Below are positions 1-10,982 of a DNA stretch of 64,000 nucleotides, one piece after another. A program made the translations under genes and the position numbers. Source of the stretch: Closterium sp. NIES-65. Lineage: Eukaryota > Streptophyta > Zygnematophyceae > Desmidiales > Closteriaceae. Every line of letters begins with the position of its first letter. The stretch's first letter is position 1. The stretch spans positions 5,475,001 through 5,539,000 of the forward strand of contig CANXME010002068.1 in assembly GCA_948144175.1 (NCBI GenBank), written 5' to 3'. The notes under the pieces were generated by a model, which saw only the letters and a list, made by a program, of their open reading frames with translations, ran no database searches and was not told the origin of the DNA.

Positions 1-1
1 C

Positions 2-1851
2 CACGGCTACGATCGCCTGCACTACGAAAAGACCAACGAATTCGGTCTCCGCATCCTTGGGCTCGCAGTCGCCGTTCGCCACGACTCCCCCAAGGAGCCC
101 ACCACCGTTCGCCAAGCCCTTTCTGGCCCCGACAATGAGAAATGGAAGGCAGCCTTGGCCAAGGAGTTCACGACACTCAAGACGCATGGAATATGGAAGC
201 TGGTTTCCCGAACATCAGCGAAGGGGAGGAAAATTCTCAGCGGGAAATGGGTATTCCGCATTAAAACGCTCACGGATGACTCCATCGACAAATACAAGGC
301 ACGATGGGTGGTGCGTGGCTTCGAGCAAACTCATATGGTGGACTTCGACCTCACCTACGCATCTGTCAAGCGGCACACTTCAGTGCGGATCCTCATCTAC
401 ATCGCAGCCGTCAAACAGTGCCCACTCCTTCAGATCGATGCCGGCAGTGCATTCTTGTATGCTCCATTCGACGCCATCGACTTCGTCGTGCAGCCGCATG
501 CCTTTGAGGAAAACGATGGCGCCGTCTGCCTGCTTCAGAAAACTCTGTTTTGGATCAAGCAAGCGCCTCGCCTGTGGCAGCAGTACCTGCACACCGTGCT
601 CACGGAGCTCAGATTCAAACACCTGCCACACAACCTCGGAATGTACAAGAAGGAGTCGCGCAGCAAATTCATCCTTCTCGTCGCCTATGTTGACAACCTC
701 CTCTACACCGGCGACGACACGGAGCTGTTGGACCAGTTCGAAGTGTACATCAAAGAAAGGCTGGAGGTCACAATCGACCACGACGTCATACAGTTCCTGG
801 GTCTCAACATCACCCAGTGCGCCACCTCGATCCACCACTCCGCGGCCAAATACCCCGAAACCCTCGCAAAGAAGTTTGCCATCGCACCCATCAACCTCAC
901 CACCCCCTTTCGTACTCCTCCTTATCACGAACCAGACACCGTACCTCTCTCTCACGAAAATCATCGGCTCTATCAGGAGCAACCGGGGTGCCTCTTGTTC
1001 GCCACCGTCACGTGCCGACCCGATCTCTCCTGCGTCGCAAGCCAGCTCGCTCAGTACATGAAGCGACCTGAAGGGGAGAATCTGCTGGATCTACGCCGAG
1101 CACTTCAATATTTTGTCTCTACTCCCAACGTCGACCTCACCTACAAAGCTAACTTAACAGCCACCATGTAGCTGCATGGCTACGTAGATGCAGACCATGC
1201 AGGGGATGTTGACAACAGACGCTCCCGCACAGGATTCATCTTCCAACTCCAACCTGCTGGACTTTTCTCGTGGAACTCTCATAAGCAAGAACTCATCACC
1301 CTTTTGTCAGCTGAAGTAGAATTCATCGCCGCTAGCGAAGCTGTCCGCGAAGGACTGTGCCTGATGGAGCTCCTGCAGGAAGCGAAAGTAACGATGAATG
1401 AGCATTTCACGTTACTCTGCGACAACCAGAGCGCGATCAAGATCGCCAACTGTCATAATGTATTTGTTGTCTAGCCTGCAGTGGGGTACTCTATAGTGAG
1501 TACAGCCATGTTAGGGTTTGCTATATTTACTCAACTGCCTGCTAGTGAAACTCCTCTTTTGCCTATTCTCTCTTGCCTAGCTTGCTAAACCCTAGCTATG
1601 GCTCCTACGTTCTAGCTGCTTCTCTGATACGAACAAGCCAGGCTTCGTGAATCGCACGAAACACATCGCCCTTCGCTATTTTTTTTGTCAAGGACGAAAT
1701 TGACAAGGGCAAGGTCAAGCTCACGTACTGCCCAACTGGTGACATGGCAGCCAACTTTTTGACAAAGAAACAGCCACGTCAAAAGTTTCAGCACTGCGCC
1801 AACCTCTGCGGGATCACCAACAAATCCCACATGGACCACCTTGAGGAATGA
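2..1851 (+). pseudogene. Copia-A pol remnant (reverse transcriptase and RNase H)
   Basis: The frame is open from base 2 to an in-frame TAG at 1169-1171. It reads as copia reverse transcriptase (KWKAALAKEF, GKWVFRIK, YKARWVVRGF). The catalytic YVDD box is YVDN at 686-697, so one metal-binding aspartate is lost. After the TAG the same frame continues into RNase H (GYVDADHAGD, SAEVEFIAASEA, CDNQSAIKIAN) up to the solo LTR at 1451. Removing that insert and one TSD copy rejoins AIKIAN to KPGFVNRTKHIALRYF, and the protein then ends at TGA 1849-1851. The element is dead: mutated RT active site, one stop and one insertion. Confidence 0.85.
1451..1629 (+). mobile_element. Solo copia-type LTR inserted in Copia-A RNase H
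   Basis: The 179-bp segment begins TGTCATAATG and ends CTGATA (probably once CTGACA). It is flanked by CCAAC (1446-1450) and CGAAC (1630-1634), a 5-bp target duplication with one mismatch. It aligns through most of its length with the 3' LTR of Copia-D (55046-55176), for example the shared GGGGTxCTCTATAGxGAGTAC and TGCTAGTGAAAC blocks. The host RNase H reading frame is restored when it is removed. Confidence 0.8.
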
Positions 1852-1858
1852 AGGGGAG

Positions 1859-3645
1859 TGTTGGAATAACCGAAAGGTTATCTTAAGCATTCTCGAAGGC
1901 TCTCCACTATCGCGTCACTTCATAACGAAGTATACCACCTGTATCAGTACCGCAATAGCTCATATAGAGCACGCGGAAGGTCGAGGGTCACCCGAAGGTC
2001 AACAGTCGAAGACAGTCAACGGTCGTGACCCTTGACTGACCAGTAACCGCACAAGGCAGTTGCGAAATGCAACGTGGTAACTGTCCAGAATGGCAATAGT
2101 CGTGGTTACTGTAGCAATGTAAATCAGTTAATAAGGGAATGTACCCCTTGTTAAAATTGTAGGCATAGTGAAGACAAGAGGCGTAGGTTTTAACCTAGGC
2201 ATGAGAGAGATGTCCAAGCAAGCAGGGGTTGAACTATAGAATGACAAGCACAAATAGAGGAGAAGCATGCAAGGAGTGGTGCACCACCATACAGAACAAC
2301 TATAGGACTACACTACGGTTAGAACTACATGCACTTATACAATACATATATAATATATTCTGAGACACCCCCTAAGTGCATGCAGAAATAGCAATGTGCA
2401 GAACACCCCCTGAAGTGGTACACCCTGCAGGGCGCAACAGAAGAAGAGGCGAAGTGAGGAGGAGGAGGAGCTGTGAGAGGAGAGGAGGTAGGAGGCGGCA
2501 GCTGAAGCTGCTAGCACACGGGCGGCTGGAGCAACTGGCACACAGGCTACCGGAGCAAGAGCATCCGGACTACAGGAGTAACTCGCTCCTCGGCTAGACG
2601 AGCGGCTGAAGCAACTGACCCATGGGCGACTGGGGCAACGGGCTCACGGGCTACCGGAGGAAGGGCATTCAGACTACTGGAGCTGCTGGCTTCAAGGCGG
2701 CTACCTCCGTTCAACCTCCCCCCATTGTCCCACACCCCCATCTGCATCACTAGCGCCACTCCTTCGGCTCCCCCCACACCCTCCCCCCCTCAGCAACAGC
2801 TGCAGCAGTGGAAGAGAGAGGAGGAGGAGGAGGAGGAGCGTACTCACACCCGCCACCCCCATACCCGCCACCCCCATACACGCCACACCCATACCCTCCC
2901 CCTCACGGCTGCACGTGCAACAAGGAGAGGAAGGAGAAGGGGGGGCGGGGGGGCGGGGTAGGAGTGGCGCGGGTGCCAGTAGAGCGCGCTGGCTAGCAGA
3001 ACGCGTCGCGCGTCCAGGGCGCACGACGGGAAGAAACCGTCACGCGCACGGGGTGCGCGACAGGCAGGATCTGATGCGCGCCCGAGGCGCGCGACGGGCA
3101 GGAAAACGTCGCGCGTGCGGGGCGCGCGAAGGGCACGAGGTCGCCGCACCCCCGGGGTGCGCGACGAGCAGAAAATCGACGCGCGCCCGGGGCGGGCGAC
3201 AGGCAGAAAACTAACACGCGCTTCGGGCAGCAGAGGGACCCATGAGTGGAAGCGTAGTAAGCACAGGATCAATGTGCTCTAATACCATGCTAAAATAGTA
3301 GGCATAGTGAAGACAAGAAGCTTAGGGTTTAACCTAGGCATGAGAGAGATGTCCAAGCAATGAGTTAGAACTATAGAATGACAAGTACAAATAGAGGAGA
3401 AGCATGCAAGGAGTGGTGCACCACCACACATAACAACTATGGGACTACACTACAGAATACAAAATATATTCTGACAATGCTCACAGTTCAAGGTTAGCTA
3501 GGATTGCTATTTATATTCTTGTACTCCTATCTTATGATCATCTTGTTCTTTCAAGCTTTATCAACAAGGTCATCACAGAGACTTCACAGCTCTCTTAAAT
3601 ACCTAGCAGCTTTATCCTATCCACTACGATCCTTCGGTTATAACA
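1859..3645 (+). repeat. 3' LTR of Copia-A, split by an insertion
   Basis: The LTR occupies 1859-2148 and 3477-3645, about 459 bp when joined. It begins directly after the pol stop and purine tract. It has matching inverted ends (TGTTGGAATAACCG and CGGTTATAACA). The middle is displaced by the minus-strand element at 2149-3476. Confidence 0.7.
2149..3476 (-). mobile_element. Non-autonomous LTR retroelement, 1.3 kb, no coding capacity
   Basis: Direct repeats at 2149-2367 and 3288-3476 share GTAGGCATAGTGAAGACAAG, GAGAAGCATGCAAGGAGTGG and the end ATATATTCTGA. Just inside the right repeat, 3276-3287 reads GCTCTAATACCA, the complement of a TGGTATTAGAGC primer-binding site. Just inside the left repeat is a C-run (complement of a polypurine tract). 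The element therefore points to the minus strand. The interior holds no retroviral domain: it is GC-rich, with about five imperfect copies of a roughly 40-bp GCGCGCGACGGGCAG-type repeat at 2998-3225. No exact TSD is visible (flanks CCCCT and ATGCT). It is best called TRIM- or LARD-like. Confidence 0.75.
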
Positions 3646-4739
3646 TCAGATCTAACTAGCAATGTACTCTCAAGGGGTGCATTCCCTTATTACAGCGAAA
3701 TCCAACCGTGCGACTCCATACGTGTACAAATTGTTCCCGGCGGAATTCTTGCTGCTGTAGCTGCATAATGTTGTCTGCCTTGACGGTCCAGATGCTTCGT
3801 ATTCGTACGCGACCCTTCACGTCATTCCGTCTCTTTGCCTTCATACTTTATTATGTGTGCTTCATTTGTTGCTGTCAGGAGTGCACAACATTTTTCTATA
3901 TCTGTTATTCGTAACATACTCCAACAAGTTGCGGCAATGCTTGCCACTGCACTCCTCCCTCTGTTAGAGCCATCTGAGCTCTGACCCTGTCAACGGGAGT
4001 TGTGTGTTGGCCCCGTCCTCGTTTGGGCGGAGCCAACTTCGTGGTTGGGTGCGCGAGGAGCAGCCGAATTGTAGCAGTGGGCGAGCTGGTTGGCGAGGAG
4101 GTCGACCTGCACGGGAGCCACTGCGCGGGCGCCGACTTCAGGGTGGCGCCGACTTGAGGGAGGTCGACCTGGGAAGTTGACCTGCTGAGGGCGTCGACTT
4201 GGTGACGCCAACTTAGGGCAGCCGACTTGGGTGGTCAGCTGACAGGCTACTGGTCGACTTGGTGGTTGGTCGACCAGGCGTGATGTCGACCTGGTTGTCG
4301 ACCTGACCTGGTGGTCGACGGAGGAGGGGTCGACGTCGACCACGACTCAGGATGCCGAGCAGCTGAGCGTTAAGTAGTAGGGCGTCAACTTGGTGACGCC
4401 GACTCTGGGTAGCCGACTTGGGTAGTCGGCTGACAACCGCGCTAGTCGACGTAGAGCTGGTCGACCAGGAGTGACGTCAACCTAGAGCTGGTCGACCAGG
4501 AGTGACGACAACCTAGAGCTGGTCGACCAGGAGCGTGGTCGACCTGGTGAGTTTGACTTGGGGTGGTCGTCGACTTGGGAGGTCGACGGGCACATACAGG
4601 AGCAACTGGTCGACGTGGTTGCCCGGTCAACCAGGTTACCTGGGTGACGAGGTTTTGAGGAGGAGTGCGACGGTCGCCCAGGCGAAGTTGGCGAGTCCGA
4701 CCTCGGTGGTGGTATCCCAAGGTCGACGTGGCTGATAAG
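3646..4739. other. No gene; GTCGAC-rich repetitive tract
   Basis: No credible coding region is seen. From about 4090 the sequence is saturated with GTCGAC and GGTCGACC words, including a roughly 33-bp unit (CTGGTCGACCAGGAGTGACG) repeated three times at 4455-4545. The tract leads into the tandem gag-protease duplication and is probably decayed leader or LTR sequence of that element, which is inference. Confidence 0.5.
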
Positions 4740-5287
4740 AGGCAGTCGTCAACGCCAGGTTGACTTGGCGTGTGCGTTGTGCAGGTAACAAGGCTCCGCA
4801 CGCCCATCATCTACAAGAACCTGCGAAGCTGGTGCGATGCTGTTCTGCGGGAGCAACGCTAGCACGCCGTCAACCTACAACGTTGGCATGCCATCGACTT
4901 TGCACTGCTGGAGCGCGGTCGACCGAGTCGTGCTGGAACGCGGTCGACCATGTTGTGCTGGCAGTCGACCGACCTGAATGCTAGCTCCAATATAGTCTTG
5001 CCATGCCAACTTCATTGTACTATTGTTGGCAACCTTCTCTAGTGAAACTCTTGCCAATTTGCCCCGTGAACTAGCAAGCAGTGTGTGCACTAGGAAAACG
5101 ACTAAGGACCAACTAGTGCAGAGTTCACACAAGCACCCGTGCCTAGCTGGTAATCTAGCTCCCGTTGTAGTAGTATCTTCGTATGGTGTAGTGAGCGTGG
5201 ACGGCACACGACTTACCTTTCAGTCAGGTCGACGTAGTGGTGACTTACCTAAGTTGCTCGTAGGCCGGCAGCCGTGCATTCCCTAGC

Positions 5288-6560
5288 GTGTGCGTAGGTG
5301 ACACAAAGGTGATGGACAGCCTGGAGGGACGGCTAGAGGATGCGAGGAGACGCCATGAGGCTCAGGAGTACGGGGCGATACCCTGGGCGGTCGTCGAGGC
5401 TGGACTCCACTCCATGTGGGCGACAGAGCATCCCCCTTCTCGACCAGCTTCTCCTCGACAGGTGACCAACGAAGGCGGCGTCGACGTGGGCGTCCACGCT
5501 GGAGGAGGCCAAGTCGGCAGCAGTGCGAGAGGCACGTCGAGGCAGCGTGGTGTGATTCACGCCGATGAAGTCGGCAGCGTTCAGGCGCGAGGGATGCAGT
5601 CGTCGGCGGCTGCAGGCTCCTCGCAGGGCGACGTTGGAGGTTGACAAAGCGGATTGTCGCCGATGTTGGCGACCCAGATGACGGCGGGCGGGATTGCACC
5701 AAGCTACAGCTACTTCAAGCTTACACCGGACAGGGTCTTGGTCACCCCGCCGCTCGTTGGTTCACCAGACATTCTCACCTGGAAGGAGGCCATCGAGCCT
5801 CAGCTGGAGATGGCCGGGCTGATCGGCTTCGCCCGTGGGGACCGTGGCAACGCCAGGGGAGCACCACCCTGACCGCCGTGCGGAGTTTTACGCCGTGCAG
5901 CTGTTGACCTTCACGGTCATCTCGCGGTGCTGCTCACCGGGCGTGCAGATCGCCTTGAAGTGGTGCCGAGAGTACCTCGACACTGGCCACCAGGCGTGGC
6001 ACTTCAACGAGTCGACCTACCAAGTTACCGACGACTTGTTCATCGCCCAGCTGGAGGGGCAGCTGACGCACCTGCGTATGGGCGACGAGGAGACAGCGAC
6101 CGACTTTTCAACCGAGCTCGGCGAATTCTCGCCACCATCAGGATAGCCGGCACGCAGTATTCGATGGCGTCGTACGTCATGCAGGGACTCTTGAGTAGCT
6201 ACAACCTCCTGAAGCGGCTGTCCATGGCGCCGAGCACGAGGACGACGCTCAACGAGGACAACTTGACCTCGTACATCCTACAGGACGAGGCGATACAGGA
6301 GGCAGAGCGCTCCCAGGAGCTCTTGGTGCAGGCAAACTACGTCGCCCCGGGGAAGCAAGGTGGCCGACTGGGGCAGTGCGGACACTGTGGCGGAGGAGGT
6401 AGCAATGGCTGGAAGCCGACTAAGGAAGTTGACAAGAAGAAGTCGACCAAGGACAGTGGTCGAGGAGGAGGGAATCGACGTTGGGAGTGTTGGATTTGCC
6501 ACAAAACTCGGGGTGCCGCAAGGACAACACTGGTATCCCGAAGTCGATGTGGCTCGTCAG
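5288..6560 (+). pseudogene. Copia gag pseudogene, tandem copy 1
   Basis: An N-terminal frame at 5288-5644 (LEGRLEDARRRHEAQEYG) precedes gag. Gag begins in the frame at 5654 (TAGGIAPSYSYFKLTPDRV). It shifts near 5850 into the frame containing LTFTVISRCCSP and LTHLRMGDEETATDF, and shifts again near 6120 into ARRILATIRIAGTQYS and EDNLTSYILQDEAIQEAE. It ends at the first half of a zinc knuckle (ECWIC, about 6485). At least two frameshifts and loss of the knuckle's second half show it is inactive. The family call rests on the copia gag pattern (TWKEAIEPQLEMAG, SSYNLLKRL) and on its match to copy 2. Confidence 0.7.
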
Positions 6561-7108
6561 GCGCAGACAACAGCCGACGGATGCCCAACGAGGCAGGTCA
6601 GGCCAATCGTTTGCGCGCACCTGCGAGCGTGCGCACTGTTGTGTTCTACGGGGCAACGCTGGACAGCCGCTCTGCTGCAGCGTTGGCACGCCGTCGACCT
6701 GCTCTATTGGCAGGTCGCCCTTCTGCAGTGTTGGCGCGGCTCCTCTACGCAACGCTGGTAGGCGGTCGACCGAGCTGTGCTGGCGGTCGACCAGGCTAGC
6801 TGCAAGGTTGCTAGGTGCCTGATGTAGTCATTGTTGCCATCTCTTGTTCTATCATTCGGTAATTTCGACTTTGCCTAGTGGAAACTCTTGCCGATTTCTC
6901 CCGTGAATGTGCAAGCATTAAGGAACTAAGCAAAGCTACGATCACTCCTAGTAGTTTGTGCCAACCCCCGTAGTCCAGCTCACTACCGTTGTAGGGTGAC
7001 TCTCCGCATGGTGCTGTGAGCGTGGACGGCCGCACAGATTACCTTCACATAGGAGCCGACTTTTGCACCAACTAAGTCGTTCGTAGGCCAGCAGCAGCGA
7101 TAGTCACC

Positions 7109-8827
7109 ATGGTCGGCCCCGTAGCTGATGCGGGTGTAGCGGACACGTTGGAGACACGCTTGGCTGATGCAAGGAAACTCCACGCGGATGGCGAGTATGG
7201 GACGGTCCCCTTGCTGATCGTCGAGTTGGGCATCCGGTCACAGTGGGCGATGGAACACCCTTCCCGTCCTGCATCTCCTCGACCGGTGCGCAACGAAGGT
7301 GGCGTCAACGACGAGGTCGACGGTGGTGCACGAGTCACCGGCAGCAAAGGCACAAGGCAGAGAGGAGTGATCAAGGTCGACGGAGGTGTCAACGGAATCC
7401 AGGCGCGAGTGTAGCGGTCGGCGGCGGCTGCAAGCAGCTCGCGTGCCGACGTCGATGTTCGACGCCGTTCTCCTCTACGAAGCTGTAGAGGGCTCTCGGC
7501 GACGACGCATGTGACGGCGGGCGGGATTGCACCGGCGTATGGCTACTTCAAGTTCTCGCCGGACCGGATCACCGTCGCACCGCTACAAGGTCGACCGGAC
7601 CTCATCACCTGGAGGGAGTCGATCGAACCTCAGCTGGAGGTCGCCGGACTGAAGGGCTTCGCCGACGGCACCGTGCCAATTACACCCGAGGAGGATGTCG
7701 AGCTGCGCGGGGAGTTTCGTTCTGCTCACCTGCTCACCTTCATGGTCATCTCGAGGTGTTGCTCGCCGGTGGTGCAGCTAGCGCGCAGGAGCTGTCGAGA
7801 GCGACTGGATGCTGGTCACAATGCATGGCACTTCATCATGTCGACGTACCAAGCCAGGGACGACCTGTACATCGGACAGCTGGAGGAGAAGATGACCCAC
7901 ATTCGAATGGGCGAGCAGGAGTCGGCGACGGACTACTTCAACCGAGCTCGACGGATCCTGGCAAAGATGAGGATGGCGGGCGCCGAATACTCGACGGTGT
8001 CCTTACATCATCCACGTCCTCAAGGGCCTGCCGCGCAGCTACAACCTCATGAAGCAGTTTACGATGGTGCCTGGCACACATGAGTCCCTCGACGAGGACT
8101 CCCTTACAGCTACATCCTCCAGGACGAGGCGATGCCGTAGGCAGAGCAGCCCACAGAGTTCCTTCCGCAGGCGAGTTACGCTGCACCAACGAAGCCGAAT
8201 CGTCAACAAAAGCAGCGCGGGAAGCTAGGCGGAGGTGGTAGCGGAGGTGGGCGGTTGACAAAGGACGTCGACGAGAAGAGGTTGACGTTGGGCAAGGGCC
8301 GAAGAGGTGGTGGTTGATGGCGAGAGTGTTGGATCTGCGGCGGCCCCGACCATCTCTCCTTCGAGCTGTCCGGCCGCAATGACAGCGACGAGGATGACAA
8401 CAAGGGAGGTCGCGATCGATCGGCAAGTCGTTGCCCTCGTCGAGATGAGATGCCGCACAAGGAGAAGCATGCATCGAAGAAGACGTCGTCGGCGAAGGAC
8501 GTCAACAACTCCAGCGGGAAGGGCCGAGGCGACGAGGATGTGTCGTGCTCGATGGTCCGCATGGTGGAGCCGACGGTCTTGCTGCAGCCGGAGGCTGGCG
8601 AGGACTTCCAGGCGGTGGCGGCAGCTGTGCAGGCCAACGTGATGGCGGTACTGCTCGACAGCAGATGCTCCCACCACCTGATGGGGATGAAGGTGGTCTT
8701 CATTGACATGGGGCCAAGCGACGGAGTGAAGCATGTGCGTGGATTCAACGGGGCGCTGCAACATGTCGAGGGTTGCGGGTACTTTTCGAAGTTGCCTGGC
8801 AAGAAACACTGTAGCAAGGAGACCTAG
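7109..8827 (+). pseudogene. Copia gag-protease pseudogene, tandem copy 2
   Basis: A leader frame at 7109-7414 (LETRLADARKLHADGEYG) matches that of copy 1. Gag at 7511-8083 reads TAGGIAPAYGYFKFSPDR, LTFMVISRCCSP and MTHIRMGEQESATDYFNRA. It goes out of frame near 7990 and resumes as a basic, serine-rich region. The frame ending at 8827 holds a retroviral protease-like core, VLLDSRCSHHLMG, in which the usual Asp-Ser-Gly of this class has become Asp-Ser-Arg; the frame stops soon after. No integrase or RT follows, so only the 5' third of an element remains. Confidence 0.7.
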
Positions 8828-9109
8828 GACCCCCGGTATTTAAACGCACACCTCATGAAATTCTTAAATAAAAAAGGGAGCGTGGGAGCACTCGTAGCTT
8901 CGGGAACTTATCGACCGGCGACGAGCGATGCGGTGAAACATCTGCAAAGAGCTGGTGGGGGAAACGTGGGTTTTTTCTAAACAGCATTGGCGGGAGCAGT
9001 TTCGATGACGCAGTCAACGGCGTTGATGCCACTAGGTTCCGTGAAATTCGGTCTCGGAAGACCCAGGGCAGTCCGCGTTTCTCGATTGAACCCACATGCT
9101 GGGGTCGGG
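8828..9109. other. No recognisable feature
   Basis: About 280 bases between the dead gag-protease and the first MITE. No coding region, clear repeat or RNA gene is seen. Confidence 0.4.
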
Positions 9110-9112
9110 TAA

Positions 9113-9735
9113 TAGCGTGGGCCCAAACGGGTTTGATTGCCCCGATCAGCCGCGATCAATAGTTTCTAGGAAGCCTGGAGGCCAAATTCAAGCAATCAGG
9201 GGCAATCAGCTGATCGCCCCAACTCGATCAGACTCGATTTACCCCCCGATCATAGTCGATTCTCTTCGATCACCCACGATCAATTGATTGTGGGTGATCG
9301 GGGACCACAGCGATACTGACAAAAAGTTACACTATATTATAGGGATTCGTCAACCCCTCACGAAGATGTCCAGCCTGTATAGAACACCCTGGAATGGTAC
9401 CCCTTTCGCCATCCAATCATTCTCCTCGCTCCCAAGGAACATACAACCTGTGTTGAACAAATCTGGTGGAATCCCACCACTTCGGCTCCAGAGGGGAGTG
9501 GTTTTCACGATATTACTTGGATACAGAGAGTTTCGTCAGAAGCCGTCTGGTCGCCAGTCTCGCTAAGATTGCCACGAAAATACCAGGTAATTGAATCCTG
9601 CTTGCTGAGCAGTCAAGAAGAATTTATAAGAAAAACATTACTGATCAGGCGGCTCGGGCATTGCGATCACAAGCAACCCGATCAGATCCGCCCCGATCAG
9701 ATCAGTCGCGATCAAACCCGTTTGGGCCCACGCCC
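9113..9735. mobile_element. MITE, PIF/Harbinger-like, GGGCCC family, copy 1
   Basis: The ends are inverted repeats: GCGTGGGCCCAAACGGG at 9115 and its exact complement ending at 9733. The flanks are TAA at 9110-9112 and TAA at 9736-9738, a 3-bp TWA target duplication. The interior has no transposase and is rich in GATCG and CAATC words. It shares internal blocks (GGGGCAATCAGCTGATCGC) with the element at 19172-19678. TWA duplications with GGGCCC-type ends are typical of PIF/Harbinger MITEs; no autonomous partner is in the window. Confidence 0.75.
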
Positions 9736-9738
9736 TAA

Positions 9739-10242
9739 GGACGTGGTGCAGATCGCTCCGATCTCATGCAATCGGTGGTCGATGGGATCAGATCGAAATC
9801 ACTTGGGTGTGATTGCCCCGATCTGACGCAATCATCGATCGCATCCCGCGCTGCGCGATTTGACGCATGTTTTTCTACGAAACAAGACGGAGCCTCGGCC
9901 GTGCCTTCCAGGCGAGCTGTATGTTCCTTCCACCTCAAAGTTGGCGACCATTTGTATCGTACAGTTACAGGGTAGCCCCATTACTAGTTCGACTGTCAAG
10001 AGATGTTCTGTAGCAGCGAGCAAAAGCGAACCTCAATGAGTGTAATTACAACTCGCGTAAATTCGCCAACATACCCAATCTATCGATCGCAATCGGTTGC
10101 AATCGATTGCATCAGATCGAGGCAATCGATCGCGATCGTTTGCAATCTCGATCGCGATCGACAGATTGCCCCCGATTGCCCAAAACTACCCCCTAGACCT
10201 TCTCGGAATTTGTAGATTGCAAGAGCGGGGCAATCAACCTCA
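9739..10242 (+). mobile_element. MITE, GGACGTGG family, copy 1 (3' end missing)
   Basis: It starts GGACGTGGTGCAGATCG directly after the TAA shared with the preceding MITE. It aligns through its length with copy 2 (17013-17610), for example GCAGCGAGCA, GACAGATTGCCCCCGATTGC and AGACCTTCTCGGAA. It stops at CAATCAACCTCA (10242), without the terminal CGATCTGCACCACGTCC that copies 2 and 3 have. Confidence 0.65.
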
Positions 10243-10247
10243 GGACG

Positions 10248-10358
10248 TGTCAAACATTATATATGTGTTATTGTTGTTTAGGCTATAGAGGGTTAGCCTT
10301 TAAGGGGTACACAACTCTAGGGTTTCATGTGTAGTTCAATCACTTCTTGTTTGTGACA
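10248..10358 (+). repeat. Copia-B 5' LTR
   Basis: It begins TGTCAAACATTATATATG and ends TTTGTGACA. At 111 bp it is shorter than the 3' LTR (128 bp) because of one roughly 17-bp deletion after GGGTTTCAT. Confidence 0.95.
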
Positions 10359-10374
10359 TGGTATTAAGAGCTTA
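10359..10374 (+). promoter_or_regulatory. Copia-B primer-binding site
   Basis: TGGTATTAAGAGCTTA abuts the LTR. It resembles the initiator-methionine-tRNA primer site of plant copia elements (TGGTATCAGAGC) with a few changes. Confidence 0.8.
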
Positions 10375-10982
10375 GGTTCTAGACCTAAGCGCCCACCTTT
10401 CTGCTAGAGGTGCCCTCGTGCGCCCTTTTTTTTAGCGCCCTCGTGCACCTCTCCCCTAGTGCGCCCTCGTGCGCTCTCCTCTCGTGCAGCCCGCTAGCAG
10501 CCCGACCGCGGCCCCGTCGTTTTAGCGCGCGTAAGAAAACCGCCGCCTAGGGCGGCCCATTTTTTTTCTCGCGAGCCCCAGCAAGTCGTCGTCCGTAGGC
10601 CCCGCTCGCCCCTAGGCCGACGCGCGACCCTCAGCCGCCCGCCCGAGGGTTGGAGCCAGCGCGACCAGAGCGTCGCAGACCAGCCAGTAGGCCACCGCGA
10701 CGCTCCTCTAGGCCGCCGCCCGCGCGCTATTCAGGCCCACGCACAGCCGCGGCCCGCCCGCTACAGCCGCCCACGCGCACGCCCCTCGTCGCGCACCGCC
10801 GCGTAGCCCAGCCCGAGCCAAGCCGCGCCGCCCGAAGCGAGCCGCGCCGCCCGAACCGAGCCGCGCCACCCGACCTGAGCCGCGCTGCCCTACTGTACCC
10901 CACCTACAGCAACTCCTGTTCCTTTTCCTGTCGTACTACTACTTCAACTCCCCCCTGCTCTCCTACTGCTACTGCTGCCATT

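Larger units (their letters stand above)
1..3645 (+). mobile_element. Copia-A: 3' half of a Ty1/copia retrotransposon
   Basis: The element enters the window inside reverse transcriptase and runs through RNase H to a purine tract (GAAGGGGAG, about 1850-1858) and a 3' LTR. The LTR starts TGTTGGAATAACCGAAAGG at 1859 and ends CCTTCGGTTATAACA at 3645, so its ends are short inverted repeats. Two later insertions interrupt it: a solo LTR at 1451-1629 and a minus-strand LTR element at 2149-3476. The 5' part lies outside the window, so the element's TSD cannot be checked. Confidence 0.85.
4740..8827 (+). repeat. Tandem duplication of a degenerate copia 5' unit
   Basis: Two head-to-tail units of about 1.8-2.3 kb share the same order: a GTCGACC-rich block, a noncoding block (GTGAAACTCTTGCC at 5040, TGGAAACTCTTGCC at 6880; GTGAGCGTGGACGGC at 5190 and 7016), a short N-terminal reading frame, then a copia-type gag. 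The second unit (about 6560-8827) continues further, into a protease. Divergence is substantial, so the duplication is old. Confidence 0.6.
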
